64,000 nucleotides of DNA from Verrucosispora sioxanthis (GTDB lineage Bacteria > Actinomycetota > Actinomycetes > Mycobacteriales > Micromonosporaceae), in NCBI RefSeq assembly GCF_010560025.1, contig NZ_SAIY01000013.1, positions 115,522 to 179,521 on the forward strand, given 5' to 3'. The position numbers were made by a program, and so were the translations under genes. This document shows, in pieces, positions 52,074 to 60,536 of this stretch. The notes under the pieces were generated by a model. That model was not told the DNA's origin. It saw only the letters and a program-made list of their open reading frames with translations, and made no database searches. How positions within the stretch are numbered: position 1 is the stretch's first letter; the number at the start of each line of letters is the position of its first letter.

Positions 52074-54533
52074 TCAGCCGCCGGGTCGGTCCGGCGGCCG
52101 GCCGGGATTGCTGGGCGGGCCGGAGGGCGAGCCGTTGCCGGGACGGTCGTTACCGCCGCCGTTGTTGTTACTGGGCTTACCGGCGCTCACCATGATGGTC
52201 ACGATGCCGCCCTTGATGGTGCGACCGCTGGGGCTGGTGCCGGCGGCGGTGCCGGCGGGGCAGTCGGAGGTGACCCGGCTGCTGGAGACGATGGGTTCGA
52301 AGCCGGCACCGGAGAGGCGGGACTTGGCCCGGTCGAGGTCCAGGCATCCGACGCCCGGGATGGTGCGCTGGTCGCCCAGCGAGATCTTCTTACCGGGCGG
52401 CTCGAAGTCGATCCGCTTCTTGCCATCCATGGCGTCGCGCAGCGTCTCCCAGACCGGCGGGTTGATGCCGTCCGGCTGGTTGTGCTTCATCTTGGCGTTG
52501 GTCTGCGGCCAGTCCGGATCCGCCATGATGCCGGCCACCGCGTACTGCTTGGTCATCGCGACCAGGGCGGCGCTCTTCTCAGAGTCGGTGGTGCCCGACT
52601 TGCCGGCCACCGGAGCCTTGACGATGTACTTGGTCTGGGCCGCCGTCCGGCTGCCGCCGCACTTGCTGGTGGAGGAGTTGTCGCCGACCGGGCAGCGGGC
52701 CGCGTCCACCGCGGCCCGGGCCACCTCGGTGCTGATCCGCTTCTCGCAGCGTGGGTTGGCCACGTCCAGCTTGTTGCCGTCCAGGTCCCGGATCTCCTGC
52801 ACCGGGATCGGCTCGCAGTACTTGCCGTCGGCGGCCAGGGTGGCGTACGCGTTGGCCAGATCCAGCGGAGTCACCTGCGAGACGCCCAGGGTGAACGCGC
52901 CCCACTGGTGCGCGGCCTCCTTGCTGTCGGCGAACTCCGCGTCCTTGCTCTGCCGGAACTGGATGCCCAGGCGCTTGGCCACGTCCACCACGTTCTCCGC
53001 GCCGACCTGCTGCTGCAACGGGACGAAGTACGTGTTGATCGAGGCGGAGAAGGCGCTCCACATGTTCTGCACGCCGCCGGCCTTCTTGCCGGAGTTCGTC
53101 GGGCAGTAGAGGTTCGTGCCCGGACAGGCGGCGGGACTGCTGCTGTCGATGATGTACTCGGACTTGAACTGCTGCGGCGCGTTGAAGGTGTAGCTGAGCG
53201 GGATGCCCTTCTCCAGCGCGGCCACGATGGTGAAGATCTTGAAGGTCGAGCCGCCCTGGTAGCCGGTGATGCCGTCGCCGCCGGTGAGCAGCGGGTTGAC
53301 CGTGTTCGGATAGTTGCCCCGCTTGCCCTTCTCGCGCTGCTTCGGGTCGCTGTGCGGCTTGTTCTTGGGCTTGTCGGGGTTGTCGAGCTTGAAGTTCCGG
53401 TTCACCGACAGCGCCCGGACCCGACCGGTGCCGGGCTCGACCACCGCCACCATGGCGGCCTCCTTGGCGGTCACCGGCTTCGCCCTGCGTACCGCCTTGT
53501 CGGCGCCGGTCTGGGCCTGCTTGTCCAGGGTCGTGATGATGGTGTAGCCGCCGCTCTTGAGCCGCCGCTCCCGGTCGTACGAGGTCGACCCGAACGTCTC
53601 CTGCGACATCCACCAGCGGTAGAAGTAGTCGCAGAAGAAGCCCCAGGCGTTCTTGTTGGTGGCGACGCAGCCGTTGGGGGCCCGCTTGCCCTTGACCACC
53701 AGCTTGACGGCCTTGGCCTCGTCGGCCTGCTGCTGGGTGATCGCGCCGGTCTTGACCATGTTGTCGATCACGTAGTTGCGCCGGTCGACGGCGTGCGGGT
53801 AGCCGTCCTTGGTGGTCGGATCGAACGAGGTGGGGGCCTTCACCAGGCCGGCCAGCATGGCCGCCTCTTCGATCTTCAGGTTCTTCGGCGGCTTGTTGAA
53901 GTAGACCTGGCTGGCGGCGTAGACACCGTACGCGCCGTTGCCGAAGGCGGCGAGGTTGAGGTAGCGCTCCAGGATCTCGTCCTTCGACATCTCCTTGTCG
54001 AGCTGGAGTGCGTACCGCATCTCGCGCAGCTTGCGGGCGCTGGTGTCCTCGGTCGCGGCGATCACGTCGGCCGGATGCGTGGCCGAGTACGCGATGCCCA
54101 TCCGGACGTACTGCATGGTCAACGTCGAGGCGCCCTGGCGGTCGGCGCCGGCCTGGCTGTTGTTGACGAAGGCCCGGGCCACGCCGTTGAGGTCGACCCC
54201 GTTGTGCTTGTAGAAGTCGTGGTCCTCGGCGGCGATGATCGCGTTGCGCATGTTCTCCGAGATGTCGGCGAGCTTCACGTCGCGCCGGTTCTCGTCGTAC
54301 ATGGTGGCCAGCGGTGTCTTGCCGTCGGAGGCGAGCAGGTAGCTGATCTGTGGTGCGCGGGCAACGGTGAGCTCCTTCGGCAGCGCGCCGAAGGTCTCCG
54401 CGCCGGCCTTCGCGGCCAGGCCCGACATCGCCACCGCGGGGAAGGCCGCAGCGGCGACCACCACGCCGGCCAACAACCCACAGATGAGTAGCGATGCGGC
54501 GTTGGTCAGGACGTTGTGGTCACGTTTCCGCAT
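52074..54533 (-). CDS. Class A penicillin-binding protein (PonA2-like) with PASTA domain
   Basis: An 819-residue bifunctional murein synthase. A TM anchor lies at ~10-35. The GT51 glycosyltransferase has AAEDHDFYKHNG near residue 98 and QGASTLTMQYVR near 133. The transpeptidase has STFK near 429, SIN near 496 and KSGTT near 644. One PASTA domain is at ~731-787, followed by an N/G/P-rich tail. It polymerises and cross-links peptidoglycan. GAGGTGA six bases ahead of ATG 54531-54533 sets the start. It is next to wblA, as ponA2 is to whiB4 in mycobacteria. Confidence 0.95.
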   Translation of the reverse strand: MRKRDHNVLTNAASLLICGLLAGVVVAAAAFPAVAMSGLAAKAGAETFGALPKELTVARAPQISYLLASDGKTPLATMYDENRRDVKLADISENMRNAIIAAEDHDFYKHNGVDLNGVARAFVNNSQAGADRQGASTLTMQYVRMGIAYSATHPADVIAATEDTSARKLREMRYALQLDKEMSKDEILERYLNLAAFGNGAYGVYAASQVYFNKPPKNLKIEEAAMLAGLVKAPTSFDPTTKDGYPHAVDRRNYVIDNMVKTGAITQQQADEAKAVKLVVKGKRAPNGCVATNKNAWGFFCDYFYRWWMSQETFGSTSYDRERRLKSGGYTIITTLDKQAQTGADKAVRRAKPVTAKEAAMVAVVEPGTGRVRALSVNRNFKLDNPDKPKNKPHSDPKQREKGKRGNYPNTVNPLLTGGDGITGYQGGSTFKIFTIVAALEKGIPLSYTFNAPQQFKSEYIIDSSSPAACPGTNLYCPTNSGKKAGGVQNMWSAFSASINTYFVPLQQQVGAENVVDVAKRLGIQFRQSKDAEFADSKEAAHQWGAFTLGVSQVTPLDLANAYATLAADGKYCEPIPVQEIRDLDGNKLDVANPRCEKRISTEVARAAVDAARCPVGDNSSTSKCGGSRTAAQTKYIVKAPVAGKSGTTDSEKSAALVAMTKQYAVAGIMADPDWPQTNAKMKHNQPDGINPPVWETLRDAMDGKKRIDFEPPGKKISLGDQRTIPGVGCLDLDRAKSRLSGAGFEPIVSSSRVTSDCPAGTAAGTSPSGRTIKGGIVTIMVSAGKPSNNNGGGNDRPGNGSPSGPPSNPGRPPDRPGG

Positions 54534-54935
54534 CCAGGTCACCTCGACAGGGTACGCGAACAGGTAACGAGGGGCGCCGGGGCGTCTTTTCCCCATTTCC
54601 TGCGCGCGCCGTCCTCGTTGTGCTAGACGCGTGGCACCGGGTGTCCGGTTGCGTGGATTCGAGCCGAGTCTCCTCCGTACGGAGGCGACCCGCAGCGTTT
54701 TTGCCGACCTCGGTGGGGTAAGCGGCTGTCCCAGGCCCGAGAGGCCGGGGTTGTCCGGAATGATGGATTTCGCCGACAACGTTGCGTAACCAGGCGACTA
54801 CAGAGCATGATGTAGGCGGCGACAGTGCCACATGTCGTCTGTGCCGCCTTGGGGTAAGGCGTGCCGGACGACCCGGGGGGATTGCCGGCTGGCCCGCGAC
54901 GGCGTCGGTAGTACAGCAAGGGGGGACGTGTACAG
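54534..54935. promoter_or_regulatory. 402-bp divergent regulatory region of the PBP gene and wblA
   Basis: No gene is seen. It contains a 14-bp perfect palindrome CCTCCGTACGGAGG at 54672-54685, a possible operator, and imperfect dyads near 54810-54845. A long upstream region fits a developmentally controlled wblA. Confidence 0.45.
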
Positions 54936-55256
54936 ATGGGCATGATCACTGACTGGCCGTCGTTGGCGGCGTGTCAGAACGGAGACCCGGACGCGTTGTT
55001 CGTACAGGGCGCCGAACAGAACGTGGCCAAGCGGATCTGCCGGAGCTGCCCAGTCCGGTACGAGTGCCTGGCCGACGCGCTGGACAACCGGATCGAGTTC
55101 GGCGTGTGGGGCGGCATGACCGAACGGGAACGCCGCGCACTGTTGCGTCGCCATCCCCAGGTCACCAGCTGGCGCAAGATGTTCGAGGCGGCGATGAAGA
55201 AGAACGCCAAGGACAAGGCCGGCAAGGACAAGATCCTGGCCGCGGCCGGCAACTGA
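54936..55256 (+). CDS. wblA: WhiB-family Fe-S regulator WblA (WhiB4)
   Basis: A 106-residue protein with the four WhiB cysteines (ACQNGDP, then ICRSCPVRYEC), the G[V/I]WGG turn (FGVWGGMTERERRALLRR) and a basic, lysine-rich tail. The segments LFVQGAEQN and ECLADALDNRIEFGVWGG match Streptomyces WblA / mycobacterial WhiB4. It binds a 4Fe-4S cluster and acts with sigma factor to control development, oxidative-stress response and secondary metabolism in relatives. Neighbours on both sides agree with this identity. Confidence 0.93.
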   Translation: MGMITDWPSLAACQNGDPDALFVQGAEQNVAKRICRSCPVRYECLADALDNRIEFGVWGGMTERERRALLRRHPQVTSWRKMFEAAMKKNAKDKAGKDKILAAAGN

Positions 55257-55303
55257 CCAACCGGCACGGTCGGCCCGCGGCTTCCGGCCGAACCGGCTGC
55301 GGG

Positions 55304-56452
55304 TCAGGGGTGGCCGATCGCCGCCGCGATCGTCCGTAGCCCGTCGACGTCATGCACGTCGGCGGGCTGCGCCGTCACCGACACGGTCGGCACCTCTGGG
55401 AACGCGTCGGTGAACCGTGCCGCCACCTGCTGCTCACGGACCGCCTGTTCGACCAGGGCGGCGTGGGCCCGCAACACCTCGACGGTGCCCTCGTGCCCAC
55501 CGGACGTGGCCAGCCGGTCAGCGGCGGCGCGGCTCTCCGCCGCGCCCAGCTCGGCCACCGCCGGCTGGTGCACCCGGTTGAGCACCAGGCCGGCGAGCGG
55601 CATCTTCTCCGCGCGCAGCCGACCGGCGAAGTAGGCGGCCTCCCGGACCGCGTCCGGCTCCGGCGCCGCGACCAGCAGGAAGGCCGTCTCCCGGGCCTGG
55701 AGGATGCGGTACGTCTGCTCGGCACGCTGCCGGAACCCACCGAACATCGAGTCGAGCGCGGCGACGAAGCCGGACAGGTCGGTCAGCAGCTGAGTGCCGA
55801 TCACCTTCTGCACCACCCGGGAGAACATCCCGAAGGAGGCGGTGACCAGGCTGAACATGCTGCGACCACCGGTTCGGGCCGGGGCGAGCAGCAGCCGTAG
55901 CATCCGCCCGTCGAGGAACCGCGACAACCGGGCCGGTGCGTCGAGGAAGTCCAGCGCCGAGCGCGACGGGGGAGTGTCCACCACGATCAGGTCCCACTCG
56001 CCCCGGGCGTGCAACTGGCCGAGCTTCTCCATCGCCATGTATTCCTGGGTGCCGGCGAAGGTGGAACTCATGGCCTGGTAGAAGGGGTTGGCGAAGATCT
56101 CGGCCGCCTTCGCCGGGTCGGTGTGCGCCAGCACCACGTCGTCGAAGGTGCGCTTCATGTCCAGCATCATGGCGTGCAGTTCGCCGCCGCTCTCCTCGAC
56201 GTCGATCCCCTTGACCTGCCGCGGCGTGTTGTCCAGCTCGGTCAGGCCGAGGGACTGGGCCAGGCGCCGCGCCGGGTCGATGGTGAGCACCACCGTGCGG
56301 CGGCCGTGCTGTTCGGCGGCGCGCAGCGCCAGCGCGGCGGCCGTGGTCGTCTTGCCCACCCCGCCCGCACCGCAGCACACCACGATCCGGGCTCCCGGGT
56401 CAGCCAGGATCCGGTCGACGTCCAGCGGCGGCGCGGCGTTGTCGGAAGGCAC
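55304..56452 (-). CDS. ArsA-like ATPase (Rv3679-like)
   Basis: A 382-residue P-loop ATPase of the ArsA/GET3 (SIMIBI) class with deviant Walker A CCGAGGVGKTTTAAA near residue 27, TIDPARRLAQSLG near 63, and VVDTPPSRSALDFLD near 150. It pairs with the next gene; the two form a heterodimer-like ATPase in mycobacteria linked to glycerol/oxidative-stress signalling. GTG at 56450-56452 is chosen because it gives the family N-terminus; an upstream TTG (56512) overlapping the partner's stop would add 20 unconserved residues. Confidence 0.9.
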   Translation of the reverse strand: MPSDNAAPPLDVDRILADPGARIVVCCGAGGVGKTTTAAALALRAAEQHGRRTVVLTIDPARRLAQSLGLTELDNTPRQVKGIDVEESGGELHAMMLDMKRTFDDVVLAHTDPAKAAEIFANPFYQAMSSTFAGTQEYMAMEKLGQLHARGEWDLIVVDTPPSRSALDFLDAPARLSRFLDGRMLRLLLAPARTGGRSMFSLVTASFGMFSRVVQKVIGTQLLTDLSGFVAALDSMFGGFRQRAEQTYRILQARETAFLLVAAPEPDAVREAAYFAGRLRAEKMPLAGLVLNRVHQPAVAELGAAESRAAADRLATSGGHEGTVEVLRAHAALVEQAVREQQVAARFTDAFPEVPTVSVTAQPADVHDVDGLRTIAAAIGHP

Positions 56453-56508
56453 CAATCGAGCGTATCGGGCTGACCGGCTCCGCGCGCCAGGCCGAGGCGA
56501 GGTGTGCG

Positions 56509-57486
56509 TCAATCACCGTGGACGAGCGCGGCGGCGAGCACCTCCAGGCCGGCCCGGTCCACCCCGTCGGGCAGCAGCGGCAGTTCGACCAGGGGCACGC
56601 CCAACTCCACCAGGTCGGTGCGGAGCGAATCCTCCAGCTCCCGGCGGATCATGAGGTCCCGCGCCTCGTCGTGCAGACCGGTGACGATGCTCTCGGCGGC
56701 CGGCAGTCCCGCCGCGCGCAGGCCCCGTGCCAACTCCGCCTCGGTGACCACCTGCGCGGTCGGCAGCGGTGCCCGGGTCCCGTTGACGATCACCCGCCCG
56801 ACGTGGAAACCGAGCGAGGTCAGCTCGGCGATCGCGTCGACGGTCTCCTGTACCGGCATCTCCTCGAGCAGGGTCACCACGTGCACGGCGGTCATCGGTG
56901 AGCGCAGCAGCGCGGACACGCCCTCGCTCTGCGTCTTGATCGGTCCCACCTTGGCCAGCCGGGCGGTTTCGGCGGTGACGTTCAGGAAACGCCCGATCCG
57001 ACCGGTGGGTGGCGCGTCCAGCACCACCGCGTCGTACACCCGCCGCTTGTCGACGGTGCGGGTGGTGGCCTCCTTGACCTTGCCGGTGAGCAGCACGTCG
57101 CGCAGACCCGGAGCGATGGTGGTGGCGAAGTCGATCGCCCCGAACTTGCGTAGCGCCCGGCCGGCCGCGCCGAGCTTGTAGAACATGTCGAGGTATTCGA
57201 GCAGCGCCTCCTCGGCGTCGACCGCGAGCGCCGACACCTCGCCACCGTCGGTGGCGTCGGCCAGGTGCCGTTCGGCGTACGGCAGCGGTTCGGTGCCGAA
57301 GAGCTGGGCGATGCCCTGCCGCCCCTCCACCTCCACCAGCAGAGTGCGCCGACCACCGGCGGCCAATCCCAGGGCGAGCGCGGCGGCCACGCTGGTCTTG
57401 CCCGTGCCGCCCTTGCCGGTCACCACGTGCAGACGGGCGGGCCAGTCGATGCCGGCCCGGTCGTTCGGTCGCTGCGCTGCTCCCAC
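56509..57486 (-). CDS. ArsA-like ATPase (Rv3680-like)
   Basis: A 325-residue partner ATPase. It has deviant Walker A VVTGKGGTGKTSVAAALA near residue 22, LVEVEGRQGIAQLFG near 49, EYLDMFYKLG and FATTIAPGLRDVLLTGKVKE near 110-135, and LDAPPTGRIGRFL near 152. It is cytoplasmic, not a classical arsenite pump subunit (no ArsB or ArsA Cys triad seen). It starts at GTG. Confidence 0.9.
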   Translation of the reverse strand: MGAAQRPNDRAGIDWPARLHVVTGKGGTGKTSVAAALALGLAAGGRRTLLVEVEGRQGIAQLFGTEPLPYAERHLADATDGGEVSALAVDAEEALLEYLDMFYKLGAAGRALRKFGAIDFATTIAPGLRDVLLTGKVKEATTRTVDKRRVYDAVVLDAPPTGRIGRFLNVTAETARLAKVGPIKTQSEGVSALLRSPMTAVHVVTLLEEMPVQETVDAIAELTSLGFHVGRVIVNGTRAPLPTAQVVTEAELARGLRAAGLPAAESIVTGLHDEARDLMIRRELEDSLRTDLVELGVPLVELPLLPDGVDRAGLEVLAAALVHGD

Positions 57487-57512
57487 CCGTCGAGCCTATC
57501 CATCCGGCGTGC

Positions 57513-58109
57513 TCAGGCGACCTCGCAGACCCACCAGCCGGTCTTACGGATCACCGTGAAGCGCAGGTCCTGGTCGGCGATCTTCTCGTCGGCGGTGGTC
57601 ACGGTCACCGTGGTGGTGACGGTTGCCCGGTCGCCGGTCTCGTTGTCCACCGTCGGGGTGTCCCAGCGGAACCGCGGGTTCTGGTAGGTCGCGACGTACT
57701 CCTCGACCTCGGCCACCTTCGCCCGGATCTTGTCCTGGTCGCGCGCGGCGGTGCAGACCAGATCCGCCGCCTTGGCGGCGTCCCGGTCCTGGTAGACGGC
57801 GGTCAGGAAGTCGTCGACGGCGACCGACGGATCCGGCGCCCCCTCGCCCGACTCGGTGTTGCGCAGGGTGAGGAACGCGGCCACGCCGCCGCCGGCGCAG
57901 AGCAGCAGCACCACCACCAGCGTGAGCGAGGCCAGCAGTGGGCCCCGCTTACGTGACGGTCCGGTCGGTGCGTGCTGCGGCCGGTACCCGCCCTCCGGCG
58001 GCCCGGGCGGCGCATCGTGGCCGGCGGCCGGCGGCGGGGACTGGGCCGGTGAACCGGCCGGCGGGAGGTCGGTGGGGCCGGTCGGGCCGCCGACGGGTGG
58101 CTGGGTCAT
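57513..58109 (-). CDS. Single-pass membrane protein with P-rich cytoplasmic N-terminus
   Basis: A 198-residue protein. Residues 1-52 are P/G-rich with an SRKRG basic stop. A TM helix lies at ~57-80 (LLASLTLVVVLLLCAGGGVAAF). The outside domain has VDDFLTAVYQDRDAAKAADLVC and ends WWVCEVA, with a likely Cys-Cys bond; this is the NTF2/DUF4878-like fold typical of actinomycete membrane proteins. The function is unknown. Confidence 0.7.
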   Translation of the reverse strand: MTQPPVGGPTGPTDLPPAGSPAQSPPPAAGHDAPPGPPEGGYRPQHAPTGPSRKRGPLLASLTLVVVLLLCAGGGVAAFLTLRNTESGEGAPDPSVAVDDFLTAVYQDRDAAKAADLVCTAARDQDKIRAKVAEVEEYVATYQNPRFRWDTPTVDNETGDRATVTTTVTVTTADEKIADQDLRFTVIRKTGWWVCEVA

Positions 58110-58434
58110 CGGTCCCCCCGGGTGCGGCGCAGCACCGCGTACCGGCGGTGTGCGTGGGATCGGGTGGCCGGGCCGGGCGCCCGTCCAGACGGGAAGGGTA
58201 GCGGTCCGCGGTGCCGCTGCGGGGAGCCCGGTGTGTCGGGTACGCGGATCGCGATCAACTTTCCGCTGGTCGGGTGTCGCAAATGTGACCGAAGGCGATC
58301 GGGCACGCGCGTCCTGTTGATGGGACCGGGGTGGCGGTCCTACGGTCGCTCCGGCACGCTCCGGTCCGGACCGGGCGAACGGGTTCCGGACCGGTGGGCG
58401 GCGCCGTGACCAGGTACGACGCCCGGAGGCAGTC

Positions 58435-58929
58435 ATGCGCGACACGGACAACACCCCCCGAGCCCAGTTCCCCGCCGGGCCGCGCCGGGGCAGCCGGACC
58501 GCTGGCGGAGACCCCTCCGGCCGGCTACCGGTCAACGAGCGGTCGTACCGGCGTCCCGTCGACCCGGTCGCCGGTGCCGAGCCGGCCGGTGGGCGGGAGG
58601 AGGACGGCCCCGGGTACGTCATCCATCTGCCCATCCGGGTGACCGACCTGGCCGCCGCCACCGCGTTGGCCGGTCGGCTGGCCACGTCGCTGAACTTCCT
58701 GCTCGAACTGGACGCCGGCGAGACCGAGGTGTCGACCGCCGACGACCAGAACAACCGGCACCGGGTCTTCTGTGACCTGTTGCTGCCGGACCGCACCCGC
58801 TGTCCCCAGCCCTACGACCATGCCGGGCCCTGCGGCGAACTGCCCACAGCGCCCGAGCAACGGACCGCACCCGAGCAGTGGCCCGACGCTGAGCAGCGTC
58901 CCGCGCCCCGACCGGCCGGTGGACCGTAG
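58435..58929 (+). CDS. Hypothetical protein
   Basis: A 164-residue protein. The disordered ends are rich in P/G/A/E. The middle (~58-120) is a folded part: GYVIHLPIRVTDLAAATALAG, then VFCDLLLPDRTRCPQPYDH with two Cys. GGAGG is upstream of the ATG. It is probably cotranscribed with the DUF4177 and RidA genes. No family is recognised. Confidence 0.6.
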   Translation: MRDTDNTPRAQFPAGPRRGSRTAGGDPSGRLPVNERSYRRPVDPVAGAEPAGGREEDGPGYVIHLPIRVTDLAAATALAGRLATSLNFLLELDAGETEVSTADDQNNRHRVFCDLLLPDRTRCPQPYDHAGPCGELPTAPEQRTAPEQWPDAEQRPAPRPAGGP

Positions 58930-58973
58930 GCTGTGTCCCGAAGTGTCCGTGCCACCGAGGGAGCCCTCCACCG

Positions 58974-59129
58974 ATGCAGAAGTGGGAATACGCCACCGTC
59001 CCGCTGCTGGTCCACGCGACCAAGCAGATCCTCGACAACTGGGGTGAGGACGGCTGGGAGCTCGTCTCCGTCGTCCCCGGGCCGAACCCGGAGCAACTGG
59101 TCGCCTACCTGAAGCGCCCGAAGGCATGA
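58974..59129 (+). CDS. DUF4177 small protein
   Basis: A 51-residue protein beginning MQKWEYATVPLLVHATKQIL and containing NWGEDGWELVSVVPGP, the DUF4177 signature (W-E-Y ... G-x-x-GWELV). The same small gene sits before the RidA gene at the whiB4 locus of mycobacteria (Rv3678A-like). Its TGA overlaps the RidA start (ATGA). Confidence 0.88.
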   Translation: MQKWEYATVPLLVHATKQILDNWGEDGWELVSVVPGPNPEQLVAYLKRPKA

Positions 59130-59596
59130 GTGTCGTGGCCAACGGACCACACGCCAGGCTGGCGGAGCTCGGACTGGAACTGCCGGAGGTGGTGCCGCCG
59201 GTGGCGAGCTACCTGCCGGCGGTGCAGTCCGGGCAGCACGTGTACGTCTCCGGGCAACTGCCGATGGTCGAGGGCAAGCTCCTGGCCACTGGCAAGGTGG
59301 GTGCCGGCGTCTCCGCAGAGCAGGCCAAGCAGTTGGCCCAGCGCTGCGCCCTCAACGCGCTCGCCGCGATCGACTCGCTCGTCGGTCTGGAGAACGTGGT
59401 GAAGGTCGTGAAGCTGACCGGCTTCGTCGCCAGCGCCTCCGGCTTCACCGGTCAGCCAGGTGTCATCAACGGCGCCTCGGACCTGTTCGGCACCGTCTTC
59501 GGTGAGGCCGGCCGCCACGCCCGCTCAGCCGTCGGCGTCGCGGAACTCCCGCTGGACGCGCCGGTGGAGGTCGAGGTCATCGTCGAGGTCTCCTGA
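59126..59596 (+). CDS. RidA family protein
   Basis: A 156-residue YjgF/YER057c/UK114-family protein. It has the chorismate-mutase-like fold signals VQSGQHVYVSGQLPMVEG near residue 33 and GTVFGEAGRHARSAVGVAELPLDAPVEVE at the end. The family deaminates reactive enamine/imine intermediates, but this longer actinobacterial subgroup (Rv3678c-like) is less studied, and the Arg expected in the RidA active site is in GRHARSAVG. Translationally coupled to DUF4177. Confidence 0.88.
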   Translation: MSVVANGPHARLAELGLELPEVVPPVASYLPAVQSGQHVYVSGQLPMVEGKLLATGKVGAGVSAEQAKQLAQRCALNALAAIDSLVGLENVVKVVKLTGFVASASGFTGQPGVINGASDLFGTVFGEAGRHARSAVGVAELPLDAPVEVEVIVEVS

Positions 59597-59597
59597 C

Positions 59598-59679
59598 CCT
59601 CCGCGATCTTGCAGTTTCCGCCCGGACGAAGACCCCTAACGAGGACGAATCGGGGACCGGAACTGCAAGATCGCGGAGG
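59598..59679. terminator. Long GATC-containing hairpin 4
   Basis: CCTCCGCGATCTTGCAGTT (59598-59616) and its exact complement (59661-59679) form a 19-bp stem with a 44-nt loop, 2 bp after the RidA stop. Confidence 0.75.
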
Positions 59680-59708
59680 TGCGCTCGCGGAGTCGTACGA
59701 TCGCAGCC

Positions 59709-60536
59709 ATGGGAGGGCATGTGACGGGGGCGGTGACCGCCCTCGCCAGCGAACTGCCGGACTGGGTGACACTGCTGCGGGCACCGAATCCGGGGCCGAT
59801 GACGCTCGACGGCACCAACACCTGGCTGCTGCGGGCCCGGCCCGGCGAACCGGCCGTAGTGGTCGACCCGGGGCCGGCGGACGAGGCGCACCTCGCGGCC
59901 ATCGTCGCGCAGGGGCCGGTCGGGCTGGTGTTGATCACCCACGGCCATCCGGACCACACCGAAGGCTCGGCGCGCCTGCACGCCCTGCTCGACGGAGCCG
60001 ACGTCCTGGCTGCCGACCCGGCGCACACGATCGGCGGTGTGCCGCTGACCGGCCCGGGACAGGACCTGGCCGGCTTCGGCCTGGACATCCGCCTGCTCGC
60101 CACCCCGGGGCACACCGCCGACTCGGTGTGCTTCCTGGCCGAGCGGGACGGCCAGCGGCTGATCCTCACCGGTGACACGATCCTCGGCCGGGGCACCACC
60201 GTCGTGGCGCACCCCGACGGGCACCTCGGCGACTACCTGACCAGTCTGGAACTGCTCTCGACGTACCGGGGAATGCCGGCGTTGCCCGGGCACGGCCCGG
60301 CGCTGGCCGACTGCGGTGCCGCCGCCGACTTCTACCTCGCCCACCGCCGTGCCCGCCTCGACCAGGTCCGGACGGCGCTGGACGCCGGCGCGCGAACCGC
60401 GGCCGAGGTGGTCGCCGTGGTCTACGCCGACGTGGACCGGTCGCTGTGGTGGGCGGCGGAATGGTCGGTACGCGCCCAGCTCGAATACCTCGGCCGGGAA
60501 TCCGACGGCGGCGACGCGAGGTTGGATCCAGCGTGA
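59709..60536 (+). CDS. Metallo-beta-lactamase fold hydrolase
   Basis: A 275-residue MBL-fold protein with the metal motif THGHPDHTEG near residue 76, TPGHTADSVCFL near 136, LTGDTILGRGTT near 155 and PGHGPAL near 195. The C-terminal winged-helix-like part resembles LACTB2-type and Rv3677c proteins at the same locus. The substrate is unknown (a nuclease or thioesterase-like role is possible). The start is ATG 59709 or GTG 59721, the latter behind GGGAGGG. Confidence 0.88.
   Translation: MGGHVTGAVTALASELPDWVTLLRAPNPGPMTLDGTNTWLLRARPGEPAVVVDPGPADEAHLAAIVAQGPVGLVLITHGHPDHTEGSARLHALLDGADVLAADPAHTIGGVPLTGPGQDLAGFGLDIRLLATPGHTADSVCFLAERDGQRLILTGDTILGRGTTVVAHPDGHLGDYLTSLELLSTYRGMPALPGHGPALADCGAAADFYLAHRRARLDQVRTALDAGARTAAEVVAVVYADVDRSLWWAAEWSVRAQLEYLGRESDGGDARLDPA

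Noticed and set aside
52044..54491. Open frame of 815 codons opposite the PBP gene
   Set aside because: It is antisense to a complete, motif-rich PBP; long spurious frames are common in GC-rich DNA.
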